NCBI RefSeq assembly: GCF_028689785.1
Contig: NZ_JAQVCN010000039.1
Coordinates: forward strand, 1 to 44,285
Source of the DNA: Zoogloea sp.
GTDB lineage: Bacteria > Pseudomonadota > Gammaproteobacteria > Burkholderiales > Rhodocyclaceae
DNA: 44,285 nucleotides
Reading direction: 5' to 3'
Below the pieces are notes generated by a model that worked only from the letters and a program-made list of their open reading frames with translations, made no database searches and was not told where the DNA came from. The position numbers were made by a program, and so were the translations under genes. Positions 9,098-17,008 of the stretch are shown piece by piece (position 1 is the first letter of the stretch; each line of letters begins with the position of its first letter).

Positions 9098-11161
9098 ATG
9101 AAAACGAAACTGCTGTCACTGGCGGTGTCATCCGCCCTGTCGTCCCTGTATTCCCCAGGCCATGCTGCCGCACCCGACAGCGACTCGGCCATCGTGCTCG
9201 GCGAGGTCGCCGTCCGCAGCCAGGCCAGCGGCCCTCTGCCGACCCAGAGCATCCTGAGTTCCGTCGATATCCTCGGCGGCGACAAGGTGCAGGACAAAAA
9301 CGTCATGAACAGTTGGGAGCTGATCGGGCAGATGCCCGGCATCCAGCTCACTGAAACCCGCATGGGCGCCGAGTCGGGCAAGGCGACCTTCCGGGCCTTC
9401 AATGGCGAGGGTTACATCAACGGCATCAAGGTGCTTATCGACGGCATCCCCAGCAACGTCAATAGCGGCAACCAGCGCTTCATCGACATGATCTTCCCCC
9501 TCGACATCGAGTACATCGAAGTCGTGCGGGGGACCAACGACCCGCGTTATGGCCTGCACAACATCGGCGGCAACATCAATCTCGTGACCCGCCAGGGCGG
9601 CAACTACACCGACGGCCGCCTCAGCGTTGGCAGCTTCAATACCCGGGAGCTGCAGGTGGCGCTGGGGCGGGAGTCTGACGGCTGGTCCCAGAGCTACTTT
9701 TTCGCCAAGCAGGATTCCGATGGCCACCGGGACCACTCCGAATCGGAGAAGTACTCGGCGAGCGCCAAGTGGTTCTACACCCCGGCTGGCGCCGACCTCA
9801 CCGCCGGCGTGATCGTGCGGGCCTACAGCCATCAGGCGGAGGAGGCGGGCTTTCTGACCGCCCGCGAGATGGCCGCCAGCCGCAGCCAGTCTCCGGCGAA
9901 GAACGCCCGGGATGGCGACGACCGGGACATGAAGCACATCAGCGCCCACCTCGACTGGCAGATCAACCCCGCCACCGCCCTCAGCACCAAGCTCTACTTC
10001 AACACCTACGCGGATGACCGCAAGGTGACCTTCACCAGCAATCCGGCGGGTTCCGCCCCCCGCCAGCGCCGCATGTGGGATGAGGACCAGACCGGCCTGA
10101 TGAGCACCCTGACCTGGCGTGCCAGCGACGCCCTGGTGATCGATGGTGGCGTCAACGTGGAGCACCAGGATAACCGCTACCGGCGCTATCGCTACGCGTA
10201 CGCCAGCCCCACCGACTTTTCCACGCCGGCCTCCACCTCGAACGATGACAGCTACACCCTGCGCAACCTGGGGGCCTATGTGCAGGCCGTCATCAAACCC
10301 ATCGACTCCCTGAAGATCATCCCCGGCTTTCGCGCCGACAAGTTCTCCGGTCGCACCGAACTCCACTCCACCGGGGTCACGGCACCGCTGCAGGACTACG
10401 GCTGGATCAGCCAGCCCAAGTTCAGTGTGGTGTATGGCATGACGCCCGCGGCCAGCATCTATGCCAACTGGGGCCGAAGCTTCCAGATCCTCACCGGTTC
10501 GCGGGCGCCGGCCTACCTCACCGCAGGCCAGGCCGAGTTCAGGCCGTCCATCAACACCGGCAAGGAGATCGGGGTCAAGCTCAAGCCCCTTGCCGACACG
10601 GAAGTCCGGGTGGCCGTGTGGCAGCAGGACGCCACCGACGAAGTGGCCAACATGCCGAGCACCGGCACCACCGTCGGCCTTGGGCAGACGCGGCGGAAAG
10701 GGGTGGACTTCCAGGTTAGCGGCCGGGTCAGCGAGTCGCTCCGGCTGTGGCTCTCCCACTCCCTGCAGGAGGCCACGGTGCAGCGCGCCTTCACCGCCGG
10801 CGGTGTGTCCCTCGCCGGGAAGGAGGTCTTCTCGACGCCGCGCTACATCTCCAACGTCGGCGCCGAATACCAGGCCACCGAAAAGTGGCGGTTCAGCCTC
10901 CAGGGGCGCGCCCAGGGGAGCTATTACATCGACGACCTGAACGCCAAGGGCAAACACGGCGGCTTCGTGCTCTTCGATACTTCCGTGCGCTACGCCCTGA
11001 CGAAGGCCGCCAGCCTGGATCTGCAGTTGAAGAACCTGACCGACCGCAAGTATGAGTACGTCTGGTACGACAACTTCTTCTGGCCGGCGGGCAGCGAGCA
11101 GCCCATGTATTCGCCGGGGCCGGGGCGGTCGGCCTATCTGTCCCTCAACCTGAAGATGTAA
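9098..11161 (+). CDS. TonB-dependent outer-membrane receptor
   Basis: A 687-residue receptor for active uptake across the outer membrane. It has a signal peptide (cleavage near GHA-AA, residue 23), then a plug domain (about residues 45-160: ELIGQMPGIQL, VLIDGIPSN, EYIEVVRGTNDPRYG, GGNINLVTR). A 22-strand-type barrel fills the rest. ATG 9098 is preferred over GTG 9053 because it directly precedes the signal peptide. The chain ends LSLNLKM, without the terminal aromatic residue usual for barrel assembly. Placement after a DUF2946 gene suggests copper or another metal chelate as ligand; the ligand is not readable from sequence. Confidence 0.92.
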   Translation: MKTKLLSLAVSSALSSLYSPGHAAAPDSDSAIVLGEVAVRSQASGPLPTQSILSSVDILGGDKVQDKNVMNSWELIGQMPGIQLTETRMGAESGKATFRAFNGEGYINGIKVLIDGIPSNVNSGNQRFIDMIFPLDIEYIEVVRGTNDPRYGLHNIGGNINLVTRQGGNYTDGRLSVGSFNTRELQVALGRESDGWSQSYFFAKQDSDGHRDHSESEKYSASAKWFYTPAGADLTAGVIVRAYSHQAEEAGFLTAREMAASRSQSPAKNARDGDDRDMKHISAHLDWQINPATALSTKLYFNTYADDRKVTFTSNPAGSAPRQRRMWDEDQTGLMSTLTWRASDALVIDGGVNVEHQDNRYRRYRYAYASPTDFSTPASTSNDDSYTLRNLGAYVQAVIKPIDSLKIIPGFRADKFSGRTELHSTGVTAPLQDYGWISQPKFSVVYGMTPAASIYANWGRSFQILTGSRAPAYLTAGQAEFRPSINTGKEIGVKLKPLADTEVRVAVWQQDATDEVANMPSTGTTVGLGQTRRKGVDFQVSGRVSESLRLWLSHSLQEATVQRAFTAGGVSLAGKEVFSTPRYISNVGAEYQATEKWRFSLQGRAQGSYYIDDLNAKGKHGGFVLFDTSVRYALTKAASLDLQLKNLTDRKYEYVWYDNFFWPAGSEQPMYSPGPGRSAYLSLNLKM

Positions 11162-11220
11162 ATGCGCCTTCCGGCCCGCTGCTGCCGTCCCGGGACAGCC
11201 GCAGCGGAGATCTGTGGGCG

Positions 11221-11312
11221 CGACGTGTGGTGGGCGACTTCAGTCGCCCACCACACGTCGATCACCGGCATGCCCTTGATCGAAGTCCGCGGATGGCTCA
11301 AGTCGCCCCGAC
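11221..11312. repeat. REP-like element (GGCGACT arm type) with 19-bp perfect stem
   Basis: Bases 11221-11239 and 11242-11260 are perfect reverse complements around a two-base centre, giving a strong hairpin. The core GTCGATCACCGGCATGCC follows, as in the other repeats, with a diverged second arm ending near 11312. It lies between the convergent TonB receptor and TorF porin genes and could stop transcription from the left. Confidence 0.85.
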
Positions 11313-11365
11313 TGGAAGAGCCTGGGGTGCCTGCAGCGAGGCGCTTGATTACGGGCCGCGTCCAC

Positions 11366-11392
11366 AAAAATCGGCCCCCGTTTCCGGGGGCC
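11366..11392 (-). terminator. Rho-independent terminator of the TorF-type porin gene
   Basis: Read on the minus strand, an 8-bp perfect stem (GGCCCCCG / CGGGGGCC, 11373-11380 with 11385-11392) has a four-base loop. It is followed by GATTTTT. It begins 37 bases after the porin stop codon. Confidence 0.85.
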
Positions 11393-11428
11393 GCCGCAGG
11401 TGCCAACCTTGCTGGGAGAAAGCTTGAA

Positions 11429-12280
11429 TCAGAACACCCGATTCACCGAGGCGATCCACGTCCCGGCGTTCATGTCCTTGGTGGTGCCATTGCCGGCCAC
11501 GCTGGGGTAGTTCTTCCAGTAGTCGGCGCCGACGGTGGTGGTGTAGGCCAGGCCGAGGGTCCAGGCGCCGGGCAGGGTCTTGGTCACGCCCACCTTGTAG
11601 TCGCTGTAGTCCAGGCCCTTGGAGTTGGCGATGGTCTGGCGGCCGGCGTGGAGGGTGGCGGTCCAGGTGGGGAGGAATTCGTAGGCGATGTTCGCCTCGA
11701 TGTACCAGGAGCCGGTGGTGTCCTTGCCGGTGACGCCCGCGTTCGGCTTGTTGGGGAAGGCGCCGAAGCCGGCGTTGTTGCTGGTGAAGCCAAAGTAGCC
11801 CACGTCGGTGAGGGCGCGGGAGTACTTGACGTTCAGCCACTGCCAGGTCCCCGACAGATAGAGCTCGGTGGTGTCGTAGGTCTTGCTGGCGTAGCTGCCG
11901 GCGGGGGTGATCTTGTCGTAGTTGGCCTTCGGGAAGATGAACTGCAGCAGGCCCACGTCGTAGCTGAAGTCACCCACCGCGCCCCGGTAGCCGCCGTAGA
12001 GGTCGATCTCCACATTGGCGTTGGCGTAGAGGTTGGCGCTGGTGTTGGACATCCAGGCGCCGGCATAGAAGCCGGAGGCGTGGGCGTAGTCCACGCCGCC
12101 CTGGATGGCCGGGTTGCCCCAGGTCTGGCGGATGCCGCGGAACACGTATTCCGAAACCAGGCCGATGTTGGTGGTGAGCTCCGGCGCGGCGGCCGGGGCT
12201 TCTTCCGCGAAGGCGGGGGCGACGAGGGCGGGCAGGCCGATCAGCAGGCCGGTTCTCACTGTCCGAAGTGCGGTTTTCAT
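11429..12280 (-). CDS. TorF-family putative outer-membrane porin
   Basis: A 283-residue protein with signal peptide (GLLIGLPALVAPAFA, cleavage near residue 25). The mature protein opens with LTTNIGLVSEYVFRGIRQT, the signature of the TorF / TIGR02001 family. A beta-barrel follows with alternating aromatic strands and a C-terminal Phe (VNRVF). Members of this family are found in outer membranes; the solute is unknown. The start at 12280 has AGAGG ten bases upstream. It is divergent from the APC permease and N-demethylase genes, sharing a 174-base promoter region. A role in uptake for that pathway is possible. Confidence 0.85.
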   Translation of the reverse strand: MKTALRTVRTGLLIGLPALVAPAFAEEAPAAAPELTTNIGLVSEYVFRGIRQTWGNPAIQGGVDYAHASGFYAGAWMSNTSANLYANANVEIDLYGGYRGAVGDFSYDVGLLQFIFPKANYDKITPAGSYASKTYDTTELYLSGTWQWLNVKYSRALTDVGYFGFTSNNAGFGAFPNKPNAGVTGKDTTGSWYIEANIAYEFLPTWTATLHAGRQTIANSKGLDYSDYKVGVTKTLPGAWTLGLAYTTTVGADYWKNYPSVAGNGTTKDMNAGTWIASVNRVF

Positions 12281-12454
12281 TGGAGGTGCCTCTGGGTGTT
12301 GGGGTGAGGCCATTTCACGCGCACCCGCGAGCTCCCTCAATTCCCCCTGCGACCTACTCCCAAAGTCGAATTGTTCGCCACGGCCCGGCGGCGGACAGTG
12401 CAGCCATATCGCTATTGGCGGTGTGGTTTTTATTCGACCTTGAGGAGAACGCAG

Positions 12455-14149
12455 ATGAACACGACGACAGTGGATGCCGTGGCAAGCGGCATCGGGAGCG
12501 GCGGCGCCAGCGCGACGCTCCATCGCAAGATCGGCTGGGCGGGCGCCTTCTGGGTGGCCAGCGGGGTTCCGGCCCTGGTCCTTTTTTCCATCGGCTCCAT
12601 CGCCGCCACGGTGGGCAAGCCCTCCTGGGCGGTGTGGATCATTTCCATCGCCTTCGGCTTCCTGCAGTCCTTTTCCTACGCTGAGATCGCTGGCCTCTTT
12701 CCGCACAAATCGGGCGGTGCGTCGGTGTATGGGGCGGTGGCCTGGGTGCGCTACAGCAAGATGCTGGCGCCCCTGTCGGTGTGGTGCAACTGGCTGGCCT
12801 GGTCGCCGGTGCTGGCCATCGGCTCGGGGCTGGCGGCGGGCTACATCCTGTCCATCCTGTTTGCGCCGGATGCAGCCATCAACACCTGGCAGATCACCCT
12901 GCTGGACCTCTCCGGCATCAAGGCAGGGCTGTCCCTGCGCATCAACGCGACCTTCGTGCTGGGGGCGGCGGTGCTGCTGGCGGCCTTTGCCATCCAGCAC
13001 CGGGGCATCCTGCAGGCGGCGCGCATGCAGATGGTGCTGGGGGTTGCCGCGCTGGCGCCGCTGATGCTGATCGGCCTGTGGCCGCTGCTCTCGGGGGATG
13101 TGCCCTCCGCCAACCTGACGCCCCTCTACCCCCTGGCCAAGGACGCCGGCGGTGCGGTGATCGACGGCGCCTGGGACATGGCCGGGCTGACCCTGATCGC
13201 CGGCGGCCTGTTCATGGCGGCCTGGTCCACCTACGGCTTCGAAACGGCGGTGTGCTACACCCGCGAGTTCCGCAACCCGCGCACCGACACCTTCAAGGCC
13301 ATCCTGTATTCGGGCCTGCTGTGCATCTTCGTGTTCACGGTGGTGCCCCTCGCCTTCCAGGGCAGCTTGGGCCTTGGCCAGCTGGTCACGCCCGCGGTGC
13401 TGGATGCCGCCGGCAATGTGGTCACTCCGGCGGTTTATGACGGCATCCTGTCGCCGGACATCTACAGCGGCATGGGTGTGGCCCAGGCCATGGCCCACAT
13501 GCTGGGTGGTGGCCCGCTGATTGAGCATGTGCTGATGGCCATGCTGGTGCTGGCCCTGGTGCTGTCCATCATGACCTCCATGGCGGGTTCCTCGCGCACC
13601 CTGTACCAGGCCTCGGTGGATGGCTGGCTGCCCAAGTATCTGTCCCATGTGAATGCCAACGGTGCGCCGATCCCGGCCATGTGGACCGACCTGGGCTTCA
13701 ACCTGATCCTGCTGCTGATGTCCGACTACGTCTTCGTGCTGGCCATTTCCAACGTCTGCTACATCCTCTTCAACTTCCTCAACCTCAACGCCGCCTGGAT
13801 CCACCGGATCGACCGCCCGAGCTGGCCGCGCCCCTTCAAGGCGCCCACCTGGCTGATCGCCATCGGCACCGTGCTGGCCTTCGTCAATCTGGCGCTGATG
13901 GGCATGGGCGCCGACATCTGGGGCGCGGGCACCCTGGCCACCGGCCTGCTGGCGGCGGCGATGATCCTGCCGGTGTTCTTCTACCGTCACTACATCGTCG
14001 ACAAGGGTGAATTCCCCGCCGCGATGCAGGAAGACATGCACCTGGGCAGCGAAGCGGGCGTTGGCACCCGCGCCGGCATCCTGCCTTACCTGACCCTGGC
14101 CGGCGGTGCGGCGCTGATCGCCATCGCCCACGCCATGGCCGTGCTCTGA
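12455..14149 (+). CDS. APC-superfamily amine/amino acid permease
   Basis: A 564-residue inner-membrane transporter with about 12-13 hydrophobic helices. The N-terminal region has the APC-type GWAGAFWVASGVPALVLFSIG helix, and an AAWSTYGFETAVCYTREFRNP segment resembles the amino acid/ethanolamine permease consensus. The start at 12455 has GAGGAG at 12442-12447. It is followed after 11 bases by the DmmA-like gene with its own GGAGG. Co-transcription suggests it imports the N-methylated substrate. The substrate cannot be named from sequence. Confidence 0.85.
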   Translation: MNTTTVDAVASGIGSGGASATLHRKIGWAGAFWVASGVPALVLFSIGSIAATVGKPSWAVWIISIAFGFLQSFSYAEIAGLFPHKSGGASVYGAVAWVRYSKMLAPLSVWCNWLAWSPVLAIGSGLAAGYILSILFAPDAAINTWQITLLDLSGIKAGLSLRINATFVLGAAVLLAAFAIQHRGILQAARMQMVLGVAALAPLMLIGLWPLLSGDVPSANLTPLYPLAKDAGGAVIDGAWDMAGLTLIAGGLFMAAWSTYGFETAVCYTREFRNPRTDTFKAILYSGLLCIFVFTVVPLAFQGSLGLGQLVTPAVLDAAGNVVTPAVYDGILSPDIYSGMGVAQAMAHMLGGGPLIEHVLMAMLVLALVLSIMTSMAGSSRTLYQASVDGWLPKYLSHVNANGAPIPAMWTDLGFNLILLLMSDYVFVLAISNVCYILFNFLNLNAAWIHRIDRPSWPRPFKAPTWLIAIGTVLAFVNLALMGMGADIWGAGTLATGLLAAAMILPVFFYRHYIVDKGEFPAAMQEDMHLGSEAGVGTRAGILPYLTLAGGAALIAIAHAMAVL

Positions 14150-14160
14150 GGAGGCTCGCG

Positions 14161-14742
14161 ATGCTGCACTCCGACATCAAGAGCCGCCCGGTCTACCGGG
14201 CCCTGGAGCCCGACCTCTCCGCCGCCGGCCACCTGCTGGTGATCGAGACGGCCACCCTGCAGCCCGGCGGGCTGGCCAGCCTGGCCGATGCCTTCGCCCC
14301 GGTGGCGGCAAAGCTGCACACCTGGCTGGTGGGCGAGGCGCAGGCCGTGCCCGGCCTCGGCAAGCCCTGGCACCTGCCCGCGGTGGCCGACGTGGTGGAC
14401 GCCCTGGCCTGTGCCACCCGGGGCTACGGCATCGGCGACCGGCTGTATGTGCAGGGCACCGAGCCCTTTCTGTGGTCGGTGGCCACCGCCGCGGCCATCG
14501 TCGGCTTCGGCCCCGACCAGATCCGGCTGTGTCATGCGGGCAGCCTGCAGCGCCGGGTGTGGTGCACCCACTGCCACGGCTTCACCGAGCCGGTCACCAC
14601 CAACGTGGTGCCCTGTGCCGGCTGTGGCCGCCACCTGCTGGTGCGCGACCACTTCTCCCGCCGCCTGGGCGCCTTCATGGGTGTGATGGTGGATACCGAA
14701 GCGCCTGGCGAGGTTCCGGCCATCGAGGAGGTCTTCGCATGA
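14161..14742 (+). CDS. DmmA-like subunit of dimethylamine monooxygenase / oxidative N-demethylase
   Basis: A 193-residue protein matching the DmmA-like family, which accompanies the heme-dependent oxidative N-demethylase (HODM). The C-terminal third carries a zinc-ribbon pattern: CTHC at about residues 138-141 and CAGC about 15 residues later, followed by RHLLVRDHFSRRLGAFMGV. It corresponds to the small third subunit of the HODM complex, whose role is structural or unknown. Its stop overlaps the reductase start (ATGA), so the two are coupled. Confidence 0.78.
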   Translation: MLHSDIKSRPVYRALEPDLSAAGHLLVIETATLQPGGLASLADAFAPVAAKLHTWLVGEAQAVPGLGKPWHLPAVADVVDALACATRGYGIGDRLYVQGTEPFLWSVATAAAIVGFGPDQIRLCHAGSLQRRVWCTHCHGFTEPVTTNVVPCAGCGRHLLVRDHFSRRLGAFMGVMVDTEAPGEVPAIEEVFA

Positions 14743-15689
14743 TCGGCGACACCCTCCTGTTGCAGGTGGCGGCGGTGACCGACATCGCCCCCGGCCTGCG
14801 TCACCTGCGCCTGGTGGCGGCCGACGGCGGCAAGCTGCCCCCGGCGGCGGCCGGTGCCCACGTCCAGTTTGTGCTGGAAGGCGCGGCGCGCACCTGGCGC
14901 AACGCCTACTCCCTGGTCAGCCGGCCCGGAGCCCGGGATGCCTGGGAGATCATCGTGCGCCGGGTGCCCACTTCCCGCGGTGGTTCGGCCTTCATCCACG
15001 AACAGATCAAGGTTGGCGACCGCCTGGTGGCCGGCTGGCCGGGCAACCTCTTTGCGCCGGTGCGCATCGCCCGCCACCACCTGATGATTGCCGGCGGCAT
15101 CGGCATAACGCCCTTCCTGTCCTACCTGGCCGAGTTCGGCTTCACCGGCGCCGGCCATGCCCTGCACGTGTGTTGCCGGGAAGGCGAGAAGGATGTCTTC
15201 GGCCCCTGGCTGGGCAACAGCCCGGCCGTTGCCTTCCACTGGGACGCCGACGGGCACCGCCTGGACATCCCGGCCCTGCTGGCCAGCCAGCCGGCGGGCA
15301 CCCACCTCTACGTGTGTGGCCCGGCGGCCATGAACGACGAAGTGATGGCAGCCGCCGCCGCGGCCGGCTGGCCCGCCAGCCATGTGCATTGCGAGCACTT
15401 CGGCTCGGCCCTGTCTGGTGGCGACCCCTTCCGTGCCTTCCTGGCCCGCTCGGGCATCGAAGTGGACGTGGCCGAGGACGAAAGCCTGCTCGACGCCATC
15501 GAGCGTGCCGGCGTGGCCGCCCCCTGCCTGTGCCGGGGCGGTGCCTGCGGCGTATGCGTCACCCCTCTGCTGGAAGGGGAGGCCGAGCACCGCGACCACT
15601 TTCTGTCCGCCGAAGAACGTGCCGCCGGCCGCCTGATCATGCCCTGCGTCTCGCGGGCCAGGGCAGGGCGGTTGGTCCTGGATTTGTGA
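14739..15689 (+). CDS. FMN/2Fe-2S reductase subunit of the N-demethylase (DmmB-like)
   Basis: A 316-residue protein of the phthalate-dioxygenase-reductase type. The flavin-binding motif RNAYSLVS is near residues 54-61 and the nicotinamide-binding GGIGITPFLSYLAEFG near 118-133. A C-terminal plant-type ferredoxin domain has CLCRGGACGVC and a final MPCVSRA cysteine. It passes electrons from NAD(P)H to the heme subunit. The start overlaps the DmmA-like stop by four bases. Alone it could be read as a vanillate O-demethylase reductase. The DUF3445 and DmmA-like neighbours decide for an N-demethylase. Confidence 0.88.
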   Translation: MIGDTLLLQVAAVTDIAPGLRHLRLVAADGGKLPPAAAGAHVQFVLEGAARTWRNAYSLVSRPGARDAWEIIVRRVPTSRGGSAFIHEQIKVGDRLVAGWPGNLFAPVRIARHHLMIAGGIGITPFLSYLAEFGFTGAGHALHVCCREGEKDVFGPWLGNSPAVAFHWDADGHRLDIPALLASQPAGTHLYVCGPAAMNDEVMAAAAAAGWPASHVHCEHFGSALSGGDPFRAFLARSGIEVDVAEDESLLDAIERAGVAAPCLCRGGACGVCVTPLLEGEAEHRDHFLSAEERAAGRLIMPCVSRARAGRLVLDL

Positions 15690-15694
15690 AACCG

Positions 15695-15755
15695 CTGTAG
15701 GGGCGACTTCCGTCGCCCAACCCACCCCCGCGGGCGACTGAAGTCGCCCCTACAG
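15695..15755. repeat. REP-like element (GGCGACT arm type) inside the N-demethylase operon
   Basis: CTGTAGGGGCGACTTC (15695-15710) and GAAGTCGCCCCTACAG (15740-15755) are perfect 16-base inverted repeats. The interior also pairs in part. The element fills the gap between the reductase stop and the DUF3445 start. Its last bases join the AGGAG (15753-15757) used as ribosome-binding site by the next gene. Confidence 0.88.
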
Positions 15756-15764
15756 GAGACCGAC

Positions 15765-16835
15765 ATGAGCATCGCTTTCAAGCCCGAAGAAACCTTCCGC
15801 GGCGACTACAGCTACCGCAACAGCGACGCCGCCATCCTGCGCTTTCCCTTCCCCTTCCCGGAAGACAAGTACATGTACAGCGTCAACATCGAGCCCCATG
15901 TGCGCAGCGGCCCGAGCGACGTCTTCCTGCGCCCCTTCGACGTGGATGAGCACTACATCGCCGAATGCCGCGACCGGGCCATCACCCTGGAGCGCGACCC
16001 CGGCCGCTGCCAGGTGCTGCCCCACATGATGCTGGCCCAGTGGGACACCCTGGAGCTGCTGATGGAGAATCTGTCGGCCGACTACCCGGAGCATTTCTCT
16101 CTGGTCAAGGAGGGCGATGACTTCGGCAGCCGCTGGACCTGGACCAACCGGCCCCTGGGCATCGAGCAGAGCTTCATCTTCGGCGACGCCGCCACGCTGC
16201 CCTGCGAGCCCTTCGAATACATCACCCGCCAGGCCCAGGGTGACTTCGCCATCTGCGACCAGCGCGACGACAACCTCTACATGGATGCCGGCATGGTCAC
16301 CTCCCAGGCCGACTGGTCCCTGGAGTTCGACGTGGGCATGAGCTTCATGGAGTGGCACGGCCCGGTGCCCCTGGCCCACCAGACCGGCGTCTTCGAGCGC
16401 GCCCTCAAATACCTGCTGATGCTGCGCCTGGGCCAGCCGGTGCGCCGCCTCAACTGGACCATGACCATCAACCCGCGCCTCGACACCTCGCCCGAGAGCT
16501 TCCCCGAATGGGGCACTGACCGGGCCAGCGTGACCCCCGACAACGCCGGCCGCAAAGTGCACCTGCGGGTGGAGCTGCAAACCCTGTGGCGCCTGCCCCG
16601 CAGCAACGCAATCCTGTTCCCGATCCGCTGCTATCTCGCCTCCCTCGACGACCTGGCCCGGGTGCCCAAGTGGGGCGCCCGCCTGCACCGGGTGCTGTCC
16701 ACCCTGCCGCCCCAGCTCGTCGAATACAAGGGCCTCACCCGCTACCTGCCCGCCGCCCTGGAATGGCTGGCCCGCCACGACGACGGCCGCGAACTGCCGG
16801 TGGGCACCGAGGCCGGGGTCAGCACGCTGGGCTGA
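15765..16835 (+). CDS. DUF3445 heme-dependent oxidative N-demethylase, heme subunit (DmmC-like)
   Basis: A 356-residue DUF3445 protein. In the characterised HODM/dimethylamine monooxygenase this subunit is a heme-b PAS-fold enzyme that oxidises a secondary amine to an iminium ion, then amine plus formaldehyde. Family features seen include FPFPFPEDKYMYSVNIEP at the N-terminus and VHLRVELQTLWRLPRSNAI near residues 265-283, matching the (R)xExQTLxRLP signature. The start ATG has AGGAG eight bases upstream. The preceding gene encodes its electron donor. Substrate is probably dimethylamine or another N-methyl compound; the paralogous families differ in substrate and the sequence does not decide. 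Confidence 0.85.
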   Translation: MSIAFKPEETFRGDYSYRNSDAAILRFPFPFPEDKYMYSVNIEPHVRSGPSDVFLRPFDVDEHYIAECRDRAITLERDPGRCQVLPHMMLAQWDTLELLMENLSADYPEHFSLVKEGDDFGSRWTWTNRPLGIEQSFIFGDAATLPCEPFEYITRQAQGDFAICDQRDDNLYMDAGMVTSQADWSLEFDVGMSFMEWHGPVPLAHQTGVFERALKYLLMLRLGQPVRRLNWTMTINPRLDTSPESFPEWGTDRASVTPDNAGRKVHLRVELQTLWRLPRSNAILFPIRCYLASLDDLARVPKWGARLHRVLSTLPPQLVEYKGLTRYLPAALEWLARHDDGRELPVGTEAGVSTLG

Positions 16836-16842
16836 GTCTCCT

Positions 16843-16928
16843 GTGGGGTCGAATTCACTCGACCGCGGACTTCGATCACCGGCCTGCCAGTCATCTGGCG
16901 AGGGGAGGTCGAATGAATTCGACCCCAC
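16843..16928. repeat. REP-like element (GTCGAAT arm type), intact
   Basis: GTGGGGTCGAATTC at 16843-16856 pairs with GAATTCGACCCCAC at 16915-16928. Each arm is itself nearly palindromic around TCGAAT. The core GCGGACTTCGATCACCGGC is shared with other copies. It separates the DUF3445 gene from the ACAD-like gene and may end the upstream transcript. Confidence 0.88.
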
Positions 16929-17008
16929 GGGGTACGGCCCGAACCCGCTTCACCCGATCTGAATTTAACGAACCTGTCTTCTCAAACACTCACGTAAAGG
17001 ACATCACC

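Noticed and set aside
12281-14131. Apparent upstream extension of the TorF porin frame across the whole permease gene
   Set aside because: The porin has a clear signal peptide and ribosome-binding site at 12280. The extension is antisense to a clear 12-helix permease.
14739-15689. Assignment of the reductase as vanillate O-demethylase subunit VanB
   Set aside because: No Rieske oxygenase partner is present. The flanking DmmA-like and DUF3445 genes define another system.
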